From: an uncultured Clostridia bacterium
GTDB taxonomy: Bacteria; Bacillota; Clostridia; TANB77; CAG-508
Length of the DNA stretch: 64,000 bases
Assembly: GCA_934177485.1 (NCBI GenBank)
Contig: CAKPPF010000001.1
Span: 333,476 to 397,475 of the forward strand
Reading direction: 5' to 3'
The translations under genes were made by a program, and so were the position numbers. Shown here piece after piece: positions 53,854-63,600 of this stretch. Within the stretch, counting starts at the first letter, position 1, and each line of letters opens with the position of its first letter. Below the pieces are notes generated by a model. It did not search any database, was not told the DNA's origin, and saw only the letters and a list, made by a program, of their open reading frames with translations.

Positions 53854-56226
53854 TTATTTGTTATTTAACTCAACTACCGTAACACCCATTTCACCTTCTC
53901 CAAAGGTTCCAAGTCTAAAACTTTTTACATGTGGATTTTTCTTTAAATAGGTATGGATTCCTTGCCTTAGTTTTCCAGTGCCTTTTCCATGTACAATTCT
54001 TACCTTATCCAAACTACTTAAAAAACAGTCATCTAGGTATTTATCAACAATTGGAATGGCTTCATCAACATTTAATCCAATAACATTTATTTCATTAGAA
54101 ATATTTTTTTGGCTTAGATGAGAAACAGAAGAGGAAGATTTTAATTCTTTTTTTGAAGGAGTAGAATAATCAATATCTAAATTATTAATATCAATATTTA
54201 ACTTTGTATTTCCAACTTGTATTTGTACTTTGTTGTTTTTAACTTGGCTAACAACTATACCTTTTTGATTTAATGAATTTATTATAACTTTAGTTCCTTT
54301 TGGTAAATCACCTTGCAAAAGTTTGCTAGAGATATTTTTTTCTTCTTCAAATTTATTTACTTCTCTTATTGAATTATTTAATTCATTTCTTAAATTGTTT
54401 AAATTTTTTACTGAGTCATTATCTGAAATTGAAACTTCATTCATTTTTCGTATAATACTTGTCGCTTCATCTTTAGCTTTTAATAATATATCACGTGCTT
54501 CTATTTTAGCATTTTCAATTATTTCTCTTTCTTTTTCTTTGACAGATGAATTATCCTTTTGAAGTTCTATTTTCAACTTTTCGATTTCTTTTGAGTTTTT
54601 TTCTATTGTATTTTTTTCTTGTTCTATTTCTTTTTTACTATCATATATACTTTTTAAAATATCTTCAATTTTTATATCGTTTGAATCTATAAGCAAGTTA
54701 GCTCTTTCTAAAATTTTATTATTTAATCCCAATTTTTTAGATATAGCAAATGCATTACTTTTTCCTGGTATACCTAAAATAATATTATATGTGGGTTTTA
54801 AATTCTCAACATCAAATTCTGCACTTGCATTAATGTAACCATCATGAGTTAAAGCATAGTTTTTAATTTCTTGATAATGAGTGGTAGATATTAATAGACT
54901 TCCTAAGTTGTGAAAAAATTCTAATATACTTACAGCTAAACAACTTCCTTCTATTGGGTCTGTGCCTGACCCAAGTTCATCAACTAATATTAAACTTTGA
55001 CAAGTTGCACTATTGGTTATATTTATAATCTTTTTCATATGAGAAGAAAAAGTACTTAGTGATTCTTGAATACTTTGTTCATCTCCAATGTCAGCAAAAA
55101 TATTATCAAACACGTAAATACTGCTATTTTCATTAGCAGGAATTAAAAGTCCACTATATGCCATTAAATGTATAAGTCCAACAGTTTTCAAAGTAACAGT
55201 TTTACCACCTGTATTAGGACCAGTAATTACAAGAGTTGTATAATTTTTTCCAAGAGAAATATTAATAGGTACAACTTTTTCTTTATCAATTAAGGGATGT
55301 TTTGCTTTAATTAAATTAAATTCTTTTTTATTGTTAATTGTAGGAAGAATTCCATCAATATCTTTAGCATATTTAGCCTTAGCAAAGATAAAATCTATTA
55401 TTCCAAGTAATCTTACATTGTTATTTAATTCATTTGTAAAAGCAGAAAAACTATTAGAAAGTATAGACAAAATTTTTTCAATTTCTATATTTTCCTTGAT
55501 TTTCAAAGTATTAATTTCATTGTTCATATCAAACACAGATGTTGGCTCTATAAAAACAGTTGAACCACTTGAAGAAATATCGTGAACGAAACCTGAAATA
55601 CTATTTCTGTACTCATCTTTAACTGGAATTACATATCTATTATCTCGCATAGTTATAATTGGTTCCATTAAATATTTAGAATATGTATTCGAATGAACAA
55701 AGTGGTTTAATTTATCTTTAATATTTTGTTCTAGAATCTTTTTTTGTTTTCGAATAGAAAATAAAGTATTAGAGGCTTTATCATCTATAGTATATTCATC
55801 AATGATTTTAGAAAAAATTTCTTTTTCCAATTCTATGTTTATATATAGATTATTAAAATATGGTTGCAATATATTAAAGTCATAGTATATATTTTTAGAA
55901 ACATCATCAAAAAAATTTTTTAATTGTCTAGACATTTTTAGAACTTCAGCCAAATCAAGCAGTTCTTTTGCAGATAAAATGTTATTACTAGAAAGTTTCT
56001 TTAAATGAATTGAAATGTCATTAAATTCTCCAATAGGTGGAACTCCATATTTATTAATCATATCCAAAGCTTGACTAGTCTGAAGACCTAAATTGGTTAC
56101 TTCTATAACATCAAAACTTGGTTTTAGATTTAGTGCCATTTTCTTTCCAAGAAATGTTTTTGTATATTCACTTAATATTTCTAAAACTTTATTATATTCT
56201 AATATTTCAAAACAATTTGTACTCAT
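53854..56226 (-). CDS. mutS2: Endonuclease MutS2
   Basis: A 790-residue MutS paralogue without the mismatch-binding domain, recently linked to ribosome-collision rescue (RqcU) in B. subtilis and to blocking recombination. I start at MSTNCFEILEYNKV, 8 bases after AAAGGAG; the frame runs further up. It has helical core domains, ATPase Walker A ITGPNTGGKTVTLKTVGL (about residue 330), signature QSIQESLSTFSSHM and LVDELGSGTDPIEG. A coiled coil follows, and the C-terminal Smr domain has VRIVHGKGTGKLRQGIHTYL. The frame is intact. Confidence 0.95.
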   Translation of the reverse strand: MSTNCFEILEYNKVLEILSEYTKTFLGKKMALNLKPSFDVIEVTNLGLQTSQALDMINKYGVPPIGEFNDISIHLKKLSSNNILSAKELLDLAEVLKMSRQLKNFFDDVSKNIYYDFNILQPYFNNLYINIELEKEIFSKIIDEYTIDDKASNTLFSIRKQKKILEQNIKDKLNHFVHSNTYSKYLMEPIITMRDNRYVIPVKDEYRNSISGFVHDISSSGSTVFIEPTSVFDMNNEINTLKIKENIEIEKILSILSNSFSAFTNELNNNVRLLGIIDFIFAKAKYAKDIDGILPTINNKKEFNLIKAKHPLIDKEKVVPINISLGKNYTTLVITGPNTGGKTVTLKTVGLIHLMAYSGLLIPANENSSIYVFDNIFADIGDEQSIQESLSTFSSHMKKIINITNSATCQSLILVDELGSGTDPIEGSCLAVSILEFFHNLGSLLISTTHYQEIKNYALTHDGYINASAEFDVENLKPTYNIILGIPGKSNAFAISKKLGLNNKILERANLLIDSNDIKIEDILKSIYDSKKEIEQEKNTIEKNSKEIEKLKIELQKDNSSVKEKEREIIENAKIEARDILLKAKDEATSIIRKMNEVSISDNDSVKNLNNLRNELNNSIREVNKFEEEKNISSKLLQGDLPKGTKVIINSLNQKGIVVSQVKNNKVQIQVGNTKLNIDINNLDIDYSTPSKKELKSSSSVSHLSQKNISNEINVIGLNVDEAIPIVDKYLDDCFLSSLDKVRIVHGKGTGKLRQGIHTYLKKNPHVKSFRLGTFGEGEMGVTVVELNNK

Positions 56227-56248
56227 TTTAAACTCCTTTAACATAACT

Positions 56249-56277
56249 ATTATACAATGGTTTAAGCATAATATCAA
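56249..56277 (-). promoter_or_regulatory. Promoter of mutS2
   Basis: On the minus strand TTGATA (56272-56277) and TATAAT (56249-56254), 17 bp apart, directly upstream of the mutS2 ribosome site. Confidence 0.75.
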
Positions 56278-56289
56278 CAAAAAAGTGAT

Positions 56290-56520
56290 TCATTAAAAGA
56301 GATTGTATAGAACTACACCTACAAAAATAATTAATGGTTACATATGAGTAGGAGTATGCGTGCTTAAAGTATAATTTTACAAAAGATATAAATATAAAAG
56401 AGATTATATAGAGGTAGGTCTTGTTCTGGACTACAAATACGATTATATAAGAAATATGAATTTAAAAAATGTAGGAAATGTCTTATGCTTGCCCAAAAGC
56501 ATTATTTTAAACCATTAACT
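56290..56520. repeat. Decayed family B repeats in the mutS2-M50 gap
   Basis: Pieces such as GGTAGGTCTTGTTCTGGAC (56412-56430) and GTAGGAAATGTCTTATGCTTGCC (56472-56494, in part) are diverged family B copies. Nothing else is recognisable in the gap 56227-56620. Confidence 0.45.
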
Positions 56521-56553
56521 AGTAAATCTTTTTAACAAAAAAATATTTACCTA

Positions 56554-56582
56554 TTTAAATTAATTTAAAATAGTGATATAAT
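56554..56582 (+). promoter_or_regulatory. Promoter of the M50-tsaD unit
   Basis: Weak -35 TTTAAA (56554-56559), 17 bp, and TATAAT (56577-56582) preceded by TGA, an extended -10 box. Confidence 0.5.
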
Positions 56583-56620
56583 TTTAAATATTATAATAAA
56601 AATTAGAGAGGTTTGAATTT

Positions 56621-57358
56621 ATGTTTGAATATGGTTATAATAAAAAATATTTATATATATTATTAGCTGTTTTGGTTCTTTTAAATATAAGATCTTTAAC
56701 TGCTGAACACTTATTAAGTTTAGTGCTTACACTTCCTGCAGTTATAATTGCGATAACGTTTCACGAATATGCTCACGCATTTGCTGCAGATAAGTTAGGA
56801 GATGATACCCCCAGAATACAAGGAAGACTTAACCTAAATCCAATAAGCCATATAGATCCATTTGGATTTGTAATGTTAATGTTTGCAGGTATTGGTTGGG
56901 GTAAACCAGTAGAAATAAATCCAAGAAATTTTAATAGAAATGTATCAATGGAAAAAGGGGAAGCAATAGTCTCAATGGCTGGACCTCTTATGAATTTTAT
57001 ATTAGCAATAATTTCAGGTCTAGCGCTTGGGGCACTTTATACGTTTGCAGGTCTAAGTTTTATAAGTAGTACAGTTGGAAGTATTATATATATTTTGCTA
57101 CAAGAATTAGTTGTAATTAATATTGGCTTAGGAGTATTTAACTTATTACCGTTCCCACCATTAGATGGTTCTAAAATATTTATAAACTTTATGCCATATA
57201 ATGTTCAAAGATGGCTAAGAGAACATAGTCAAATATTTTATATAATATTTTTAATTTTGTGGATTTCAGATTTAGCTAGCATAATAATATCACCAATAAT
57301 AAGTGCACTATATAGAGGGCTAATGAAAGGAATACTTGCAATATTTAGATTGTTTTAA
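56621..57358 (+). CDS. Site-2 protease family (M50) membrane metalloprotease
   Basis: A 245-residue polytopic zinc protease of the small M50B type. It starts after AGAGAGG. The zinc site is HEYAH (H48, E49, H52) in ITFHEYAHAFAADKLGD, with the third ligand in LPFPPLDGSKIF (about residue 180). It has the conserved GRLNLNPISHIDPFG and GWGKPVEINPRNF segments. It lacks a PDZ domain and so belongs to the class whose substrates are unknown. tsaD follows 27 bp later. Confidence 0.9.
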   Translation: MFEYGYNKKYLYILLAVLVLLNIRSLTAEHLLSLVLTLPAVIIAITFHEYAHAFAADKLGDDTPRIQGRLNLNPISHIDPFGFVMLMFAGIGWGKPVEINPRNFNRNVSMEKGEAIVSMAGPLMNFILAIISGLALGALYTFAGLSFISSTVGSIIYILLQELVVINIGLGVFNLLPFPPLDGSKIFINFMPYNVQRWLREHSQIFYIIFLILWISDLASIIISPIISALYRGLMKGILAIFRLF

Positions 57359-57385
57359 GAAAACTCTGTAAAGGAATAATGAAAA

Positions 57386-58393
57386 ATGAAAGACATATAT
57401 ATATTAGGAATTGAATCAAGTTGTGATGAAACTTCTGTATCTATTGTAAAAAATGGTAGAGAAGTTCTTTCTAATGTTATAAATTCACAAGTACCAATAC
57501 ATGAAAAGTTTGGTGGAGTGGTTCCAGAGATTGCATCTAGAAATCATACAGAAGCAATATCATCAGTTACAAAAAAAGCTTTAAAGGATGCAAATCTTAA
57601 TTTTGAAAACATAGATGCAATAAGTGTTACATATGGACCAGGCTTAGTAGGTGCACTTCTTGTAGGTGTTTCTTATGCTAAAGCATTAAGCTATGCTTTA
57701 AATAAACCATTAGTCCCTGTAAATCATTTGCAAGGACATATTGCCGCAAACTATATTACATATAAAAATTTAAAACCACCATTTTTGTGTTTATTAATAT
57801 CTGGTGGAAATACGCATCTAGTCCATATAAAGGATTATACAAGTTTTGAAATAGTTGGATCTACAAGAGATGATGCCATAGGAGAGGCTTATGATAAAGT
57901 TGCTAGAGTAATTGGACTTAACTATCCAGGTGGACCTAAAATAGATATGCTAGCTAAAGATGGGACAGCTAATATTGATTTGCCTAAAACTCATTTTGAA
58001 AATTTAGATTTTAGTTTTAGTGGAATAAAAACAGCGGTGCTTAATTTACATCATAAAAACCCTAATATAAATAAAGCTGACTTATGTGCTAGTTTCGAAA
58101 AAGCAACGACAGATATTTTATTAGAAAATACATTAAAAGCAATAAAATATATTAATACAAATAGTAAAAATAAAGTAGACAAGCTTGTTTTGGCTGGCGG
58201 GGTTTCTGCTAATTCATATATAAGAAAACAATTTGAAAAATTAGCTCAAAGTAATGAGTTAGAAGTGTATTTCCCAGAACTAAAACTATGTACAGACAAT
58301 GCTGCTATGATAGCAGCAGCAGGCTATTATAATTTTATAAAAGGAGATAGGGCACAATTAGACTTAAATGCTGTACCTAATTTAAAATTATAA
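57386..58393 (+). CDS. tsaD: tRNA N6-adenosine threonylcarbamoyltransferase TsaD
   Basis: Transfers threonylcarbamoyl to A37 of ANN-decoding tRNAs. It has 335 residues. AAGGA lies 11 bases upstream. Motifs are ILGIESSCDETSVSIV, GVVPEIASRNH, NHLQGHIAAN (metal-binding His pair HxxGH-like), CLLISGGNTHLVHI, DDAIGEAYDKVARVIGL and LAGGVSANSYIRKQ. It is likely co-transcribed with the phosphoesterase 15 bp downstream. Confidence 0.96.
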   Translation: MKDIYILGIESSCDETSVSIVKNGREVLSNVINSQVPIHEKFGGVVPEIASRNHTEAISSVTKKALKDANLNFENIDAISVTYGPGLVGALLVGVSYAKALSYALNKPLVPVNHLQGHIAANYITYKNLKPPFLCLLISGGNTHLVHIKDYTSFEIVGSTRDDAIGEAYDKVARVIGLNYPGGPKIDMLAKDGTANIDLPKTHFENLDFSFSGIKTAVLNLHHKNPNINKADLCASFEKATTDILLENTLKAIKYINTNSKNKVDKLVLAGGVSANSYIRKQFEKLAQSNELEVYFPELKLCTDNAAMIAAAGYYNFIKGDRAQLDLNAVPNLKL

Positions 58394-58408
58394 AAGAAAG
58401 GAATAAAT

Positions 58409-59107
58409 ATGGCAATTTATGCAATAGCAGATTTACATTTATCTTTAAATACAGACAAACCGATGGATGTTTTTGGCCCAAACTGGGAGAATCATTATAA
58501 AAAAATTGAAAAAAATTGGAAAGAAACAGTAACAGAAGATGATACTGTTTTAATTCCTGGAGATTTCTCTTGGGAAACTTATTTAGAAAATACATATAAA
58601 GATTTTGAATTTTTAAATAATTTACCTGGAAGAAAAATACTATTAAAAGGAAACCATGATTATTGGTGGACAACTCTAACTAGTATTCGAAATTATTTAA
58701 AAACAAATGGATTTGATACAATTGATATTTTATACAATAACAGCTATGAAGTGGAAAAGTTCGTAATTGCAGGAGCTAGAGGGTGGGATTACACAAAAGT
58801 AAATGATAGAAAAATAATTGAAAGAGAAATAAATAGACTAGAATTATCCCTAAAAGATGCAATCTCAAAATCTAATAATCCAATTATAGTGTGTATGCAT
58901 TATCCTCCAATTAGTTCTAAGAATACAAATAACGAATTTGAAAGAAAAATATTATATATATTAAAAGAATATAACGTAAAAATGTGCTTGTATGGTCATC
59001 TTCACGGAACATCGCACTGCAAAGCTATAAATGGTGAAGTTGAAGGAATACAATTTGAACTTGTAAGTAGTGACTTTCTAAATTTCAAACTTATAAAAAT
59101 TGCATAA
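58409..59107 (+). CDS. Calcineurin-like metallophosphoesterase
   Basis: A 232-residue soluble phosphoesterase after AAAGGA. Metal-binding motifs in order are AIADLHLSLNTDKPMDVFG (DxH), LIPGDFSW (GDx), LLKGNHDYWWT (GNHD), CMHYPP and LYGHLHG (GHxH). Members of this subfamily, with WENHYKKIEKNW after the first motif, are common in Clostridia, but the substrate is not known. Confidence 0.9.
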   Translation: MAIYAIADLHLSLNTDKPMDVFGPNWENHYKKIEKNWKETVTEDDTVLIPGDFSWETYLENTYKDFEFLNNLPGRKILLKGNHDYWWTTLTSIRNYLKTNGFDTIDILYNNSYEVEKFVIAGARGWDYTKVNDRKIIEREINRLELSLKDAISKSNNPIIVCMHYPPISSKNTNNEFERKILYILKEYNVKMCLYGHLHGTSHCKAINGEVEGIQFELVSSDFLNFKLIKIA

Positions 59108-59164
59108 ATTTTTTTAATATGGTATAATACTTAATGTTTTACGACATTATATAGAGGTGAAAAA

Positions 59165-61006
59165 ATGAAAATAACTAATATAAAAGTACCTAATTTTAAA
59201 TTTCCTAAAATTAAAATGGAAGGTATTGAAGAAATTCCAGAAGTAAAAATTGATTATGATAAACTAAAAGATGGAGAAATAAAAAAAGACAAAAAACAAT
59301 ATAAACCAACTTCATATAAAACCGTAAAAGAAATATTTGAAGAAAGTATAAACAAGTATTCAGATAAAGAGTTTATATTGGAAAAATTTAATCCTAAAGG
59401 CGAGTTTGAAAATATATCATATAAACAATTTGGAGAAGATGTTATTGCTTTAGGAACGGCATTAACTAACAAATATAATTTGAGTGGGGAAAAGATTGTC
59501 ATAATAGGAGAAAATACATATTATTGGTATGTTTCATATATGACAGCACTATGTGGTGCTGGAATTGCAGTTCCAGTAGATAAAGAATTACCACCAAATG
59601 AACTAGAAAATGTAATAAATCGTTCAGAGGCGACAGTTGTAATCTACTCAACAAAGAAAAAAGATATAATAAAAAAAGTTGAAAATAATCTTCCTGGAGT
59701 AAAATATTTTGTTCAAATGAATTCAGATGAAAAATTATTTGGAAGAGAAATTGGAATTAATACAATTATTACTGAGGGAAAGAAACTTGTAAATTCTGGA
59801 GATGATTCTTTTATGAAAATAAAAATTGATCCAGAGGAATTTAAAGTGTTAATTTTTACATCAGGAACTACATCAGCAGCTAAGGGAGTTATGATATGTA
59901 ATCGAAATTTAGCAGAAAATATAAATGCTATATCTGCATATGTTAAATTAGCTCCTAAAGACAGATTCTTTTCTGTGCTTCCACTTCATCATACATATGA
60001 ATCAACTATTGGATTTTTATTACCAATGGCTGTTGGAGCATCAATTGCAGTATGTCAAGGTTTAAAATATATTGTTCCTAATTTAAAAGAAACAAAGCCA
60101 ACAGCTTTATTAGCAGTTCCACTTTTAATAGAAAACTTATATAAAAAAATAAATCAAAGCATAGAAAAAGGTGGAAAAGCAGGTTTAGTAAATTCAATGA
60201 TGCATGTTACAAATGCACTAAAAACTGTTGGAATTGATATAAAGAAAAAAGTATTTTCAGAGATATACGAAAATTTAGGTGGAAATTTAAAATATGTGGT
60301 ATCTGCTGCAGCGCCTATAGATGCTAAAGTAGGAAAATGGCTTCAGGATATTGGAATTATTTTTTTACAAGGATATGGACTTACGGAAACAGCTCCAATA
60401 GCTGCTTTAACTCCGGAATATGATACAAGAGTTGGATCTGCGGGAAAAGCGGTTATTTGTGATGAAATTAAAATACATGCACCAAATGAAAAAGGAGAAG
60501 GCGAAGTTTGGATTAAGGGTAAAACAGTAATGCTTGGCTACTATGAAAACGAAGAAGCTACAAAAGAGGTTATGCATGATGGTTGGTTCAACGCAGGAGA
60601 TATTGGATATATAGAAGATGGATTTTTATATATTACAGGAAGAAGCAAAAATGTAATTGTAACTCAAAATGGTAAAAACATTTATCCAGAAGAAATAGAA
60701 CTATTATTAGGAAAAGTTGACGAAATAAAAGAATGTATGGTTTATGGAAAACAGATGAATCCAGAAGATAAAGAACTTACTATTTCCGTAAAAGTTATAC
60801 CAAATTATGAAAAAATTGAAGAAAAATACGGAAAAGATTTAACTGAAGACCAAATTCATGACATCATATGGGATGAAATAAAAAAAGTAAATAGAAAACT
60901 TACGTCGTATAAGGCAATTAAAAATTTAGAAATTAAAAAAGATGAATTTGAAAAAACTACTACAATGAAGATAAAAAGGTTTGCCGAAATAAAAAAAGAT
61001 AACTAA
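59165..61006 (+). CDS. AMP-dependent acyl-CoA synthetase/ligase (long-chain type)
   Basis: A 613-residue adenylate-forming enzyme that activates a carboxylic acid, most likely a fatty acid, to its CoA ester. It begins after AGAGGTG. Motifs are IFTSGTTSAAKGVMICN (P-loop), LPLHHTYESTIGFLLPM, VVSAAAPIDAKVG, QGYGLTETAPIAAL, and DGWFNAGDIGYIEDGFLYITGRSKNVIV (in parts), with the catalytic lysine near KIKRF. The N-terminal 50 residues are a Lys-rich extension. It is a single gene; a decayed promoter region follows. Confidence 0.9.
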   Translation: MKITNIKVPNFKFPKIKMEGIEEIPEVKIDYDKLKDGEIKKDKKQYKPTSYKTVKEIFEESINKYSDKEFILEKFNPKGEFENISYKQFGEDVIALGTALTNKYNLSGEKIVIIGENTYYWYVSYMTALCGAGIAVPVDKELPPNELENVINRSEATVVIYSTKKKDIIKKVENNLPGVKYFVQMNSDEKLFGREIGINTIITEGKKLVNSGDDSFMKIKIDPEEFKVLIFTSGTTSAAKGVMICNRNLAENINAISAYVKLAPKDRFFSVLPLHHTYESTIGFLLPMAVGASIAVCQGLKYIVPNLKETKPTALLAVPLLIENLYKKINQSIEKGGKAGLVNSMMHVTNALKTVGIDIKKKVFSEIYENLGGNLKYVVSAAAPIDAKVGKWLQDIGIIFLQGYGLTETAPIAALTPEYDTRVGSAGKAVICDEIKIHAPNEKGEGEVWIKGKTVMLGYYENEEATKEVMHDGWFNAGDIGYIEDGFLYITGRSKNVIVTQNGKNIYPEEIELLLGKVDEIKECMVYGKQMNPEDKELTISVKVIPNYEKIEEKYGKDLTEDQIHDIIWDEIKKVNRKLTSYKAIKNLEIKKDEFEKTTTMKIKRFAEIKKDN

Positions 61007-61024
61007 ATTTTTTGAAAAATACTA

Positions 61025-61063
61025 TTGACTTTTGTAATATATTTGTAATATATTTGTAACGTA
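61025..61063 (+). promoter_or_regulatory. Promoter with three 11-bp direct repeats
   Basis: Two perfect TTTGTAATATA copies (61031-61041, 61042-61052) are followed by TTTGTAACGTA (61053-61063). They overlap TTGACT (61025-61030) and TATATT (61049-61054, 18-bp spacing). This looks like an operator for a repressor or activator of the 61168 gene. Confidence 0.6.
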
Positions 61064-61167
61064 AATAAAATATATTTTTTAAACTTTACTCTTGTAGAAA
61101 AAGGTAAATAGTTATATAATTACGTCAGAACTTGAAGAAATACATAGGACAAAGGAGGGAGGTTTAC

Positions 61168-61998
61168 ATGTCTTTATTTTGGAACAGAAGACCAGGCATA
61201 GTAAACGTAAGAATGGTAATAACTGAAGAAAAGATTTTATCAAATATAGACAAAATTCAAAAATTAATAAATCCGAATAGCAAAAAACAAATTGTTCAAT
61301 TGGATGATGATGCATATTTTAAAGATTTAATTGATTCAGTAAAAACATATTTAATTGAATATCCCAAAAAGAAGAATTTTCCTGCATCCGTATATAAAGC
61401 AGCATACGGATTAGTTGAATATGCAACAAATCAATTCGAGGAAAATACTAAGAGAATAGAAGAATTAATAATTCAAAGAGAAAAGAATATAGAACTATCT
61501 GTAAAAATTAAAGAATTATTAGAAATAGTAGAAAACAAAGAAAAAGATTGGAAAAATAGTTTAAAAGAAGCTAGTTCATATTTACAAGAAGATATTATAG
61601 AAACATTAGAAGTAATTGGAAGATGTAAAGGAAAAACTTCTCAAAACTATAATGACGCTGTAAAATTAATAAATGCTAGAATTTCTAATTTGGAAACAAA
61701 TTTGCATATTGAAATAGATATGGAAAGAATAGAAGATAGATCAAAAGCTTTAAGCTTTATTGGAATTGAAATAGCAGATGCATTAAAAGGAATTCCAACA
61801 CCTGTTGAAGAAGAAGTACAAGAAGTTGTAAACGAACCAACAGTAGAACAACAATATGTAGCAGATACAACATTTGAAGTTAAACCATCATTATGGCAAA
61901 GAATTAAACAAAGTAAAATTGTTAGAACTATGAGCTATATATTCAAAGTTAGAATTAAGTTAGAATTGCCAGATGCTCTTCCAGAAGGCAGAGGATAA
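61168..61998 (+). CDS. Coiled-coil protein with basic C-terminal helix, unknown
   Basis: A 276-residue protein. I start at MSLFWNRRPGIVNVRM, 6 bases after GGAGGGAGG. There is no signal peptide. The centre (about 95-200) is a long charged coiled coil (FEENTKRIEELIIQREKNIEL, in part). The C-terminus has an acidic stretch EEEVQEVVNEPTVEQQYV and then a basic amphipathic helix SLWQRIKQSKIVRTMSYIF. Not recognised. It has the repeat-bearing promoter upstream and a hairpin downstream, so it is a single-gene unit. Confidence 0.7.
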   Translation: MSLFWNRRPGIVNVRMVITEEKILSNIDKIQKLINPNSKKQIVQLDDDAYFKDLIDSVKTYLIEYPKKKNFPASVYKAAYGLVEYATNQFEENTKRIEELIIQREKNIELSVKIKELLEIVENKEKDWKNSLKEASSYLQEDIIETLEVIGRCKGKTSQNYNDAVKLINARISNLETNLHIEIDMERIEDRSKALSFIGIEIADALKGIPTPVEEEVQEVVNEPTVEQQYVADTTFEVKPSLWQRIKQSKIVRTMSYIFKVRIKLELPDALPEGRG

Positions 61999-62010
61999 AA
62001 GAATAAACAA

Positions 62011-62037
62011 AGACCTAAATTAATATTTAGGTCTATT
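62011..62037 (+). terminator. Hairpin between the 61168 gene and thyA
   Basis: 10-bp arms AGACCTAAAT / ATTTAGGTCT, loop TAAT, then ATTTTA. It lies just before the thyA ribosome site, so read-through may supply thyA mRNA. Confidence 0.6.
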
Positions 62038-62061
62038 TTAAAATAGAGGAGGAAACGTAAG

Positions 62062-62919
62062 TTGACACAGGCAGATGAAAATTTTATTAACACATGTAAA
62101 GAAATATTAGAACATGGATATTCATCAGAAGGTACAGGAGTTAGAACTAGATGGGAAGATGGAAGTGAGGCTAACTATATATCTTTGGTTGGAGTAACTA
62201 ATAAATATGATTTAGAAAAAGAGTTTCCAATGATTACATTACGAAATAATACAAATACAGTTAAGAGAGCTATAGATGAAATCTTATGGATATGGCAAAA
62301 AAAATCTAATAATATCAAAGATTTAAATTCGCATATATGGGATCAATGGGCAGATGAAAATGGTTCTATAGGAAAAGCATACGGATATCAATTTTCAAAA
62401 AAATACAAGTTTAAGACTAAAGACGGTATCAAGGAAATGGATCAAGTAGATTATGTTTTATATTTGCTAAAGAATGATCCAGCTAGTAGAAGAATTGTTA
62501 CTAATTTATTTAATCATGAAGAATTAAAAGATATGAACTTAGAACCATGTGCATTTGGAACTCAATGGCTAGTTAAAGATGGAAAATTACATTTAATACT
62601 AAATCAACGTTCTCAAGATATGCTAGCTGCAAACGGATGGAATACAATGCAATATGCAGCACTTTTATATATGTTTGCACAAGTTTCAGGACTAAGACCT
62701 GGAACATTAACGCATAATATTGGAGACTGTCATATATATGATAGACATATACCGTTAATAAAACAATTAATAGAAGCAAAGCCAATGGATGTAACGCCTA
62801 AATTAGTTATAAACAATCCAACAAAAAATTTCTATGAGTTTAAAGTTGAAGATTTTGAAATTCAAGGATATGATTATAATAAAGATATAAAATTGGGAAA
62901 AATTCCAGTAGCTAAATAA
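62062..62919 (+). CDS. thyA: Thymidylate synthase (ThyA, B. subtilis ThyA-like subtype)
   Basis: Methylates dUMP to dTMP using methylene-THF. It has 285 residues and a TTG start 7 bases after GAGGAGG; no ATG fits. Catalytic C163 lies in NLEPCAFGTQW, the EPC-type motif seen in the B. subtilis ThyA/phage subtype rather than the PPCH of E. coli. RSQDMLAANGWN and HIYDRH match nucleotide-binding motifs. folA follows 12 bp later, forming a dTMP cycle unit. Confidence 0.93.
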   Translation: MTQADENFINTCKEILEHGYSSEGTGVRTRWEDGSEANYISLVGVTNKYDLEKEFPMITLRNNTNTVKRAIDEILWIWQKKSNNIKDLNSHIWDQWADENGSIGKAYGYQFSKKYKFKTKDGIKEMDQVDYVLYLLKNDPASRRIVTNLFNHEELKDMNLEPCAFGTQWLVKDGKLHLILNQRSQDMLAANGWNTMQYAALLYMFAQVSGLRPGTLTHNIGDCHIYDRHIPLIKQLIEAKPMDVTPKLVINNPTKNFYEFKVEDFEIQGYDYNKDIKLGKIPVAK

Positions 62920-62931
62920 AAGGAGATACAT

Positions 62932-63420
62932 ATGTTAAGTATAATAGTAGCTAAGGCAAGTAATAATGTAATTGGGAAAGACAATGCCTTAATATGGCAT
63001 TTACCTGAGGATTTGAAAAGATTTAAAAAGCTTACAACAGGACATACAATTATAATGGGAAGAAGAACTTTTGAATCTTTAGGAAAAATATTACCAAATA
63101 GAAAACATGTTATATTATGCAATGATATGGCAATGGACATTAATGATGAAAGAGTAGAAATACTTGATGATATTTCTAAATTAGATAAATATATAAAATC
63201 AGAAGAAGAAAATTTTATAATAGGTGGAGCAACTATTTATAAATTGTTAATGCCATATGCTAACAAAATGTACATAACAGAGATAAATAAGGAGTTTGAT
63301 GGGGATGTAACTTTTCCAGAAATAAACATGGAGGAGTGGAGAATTATAGATAAAGAAAAGGGACTTAAAAACGAAGAAAATCCTTATGATTACAGCTATG
63401 TAACATATATTAGAAAATAA
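62932..63420 (+). CDS. folA: Dihydrofolate reductase
   Basis: Reduces dihydrofolate with NADPH, restoring the THF used up by thymidylate synthase. It has 162 residues, after AAGGAG. Motifs are IVAKASNNVIGKDNALIWHLPEDLKRFK (in parts), TGHTIIMGRRTFESLG and FIIGGATIYKLLMP, ending in DVTFPEI. It follows thyA directly. Confidence 0.95.
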   Translation: MLSIIVAKASNNVIGKDNALIWHLPEDLKRFKKLTTGHTIIMGRRTFESLGKILPNRKHVILCNDMAMDINDERVEILDDISKLDKYIKSEEENFIIGGATIYKLLMPYANKMYITEINKEFDGDVTFPEINMEEWRIIDKEKGLKNEENPYDYSYVTYIRK

Positions 63421-63444
63421 AAATAAAAAATATATAAAAAACTC

Positions 63445-63473
63445 TTGACAAAGTATAAAAGAACAGTTATAAT
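63445..63473 (+). promoter_or_regulatory. Promoter of the tRNA cluster
   Basis: Exact TTGACA (63445-63450) and TATAAT (63468-63473), 17 bp apart, just ahead of tRNA-Gly. Confidence 0.85.
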
Positions 63474-63496
63474 TTATACTTGCCAGGAGGAGTTAT

Positions 63497-63570
<74 letters not shown>

Positions 63571-63600
63571 GACTTTTTTTGATTTATAGAAAGTTAACAA

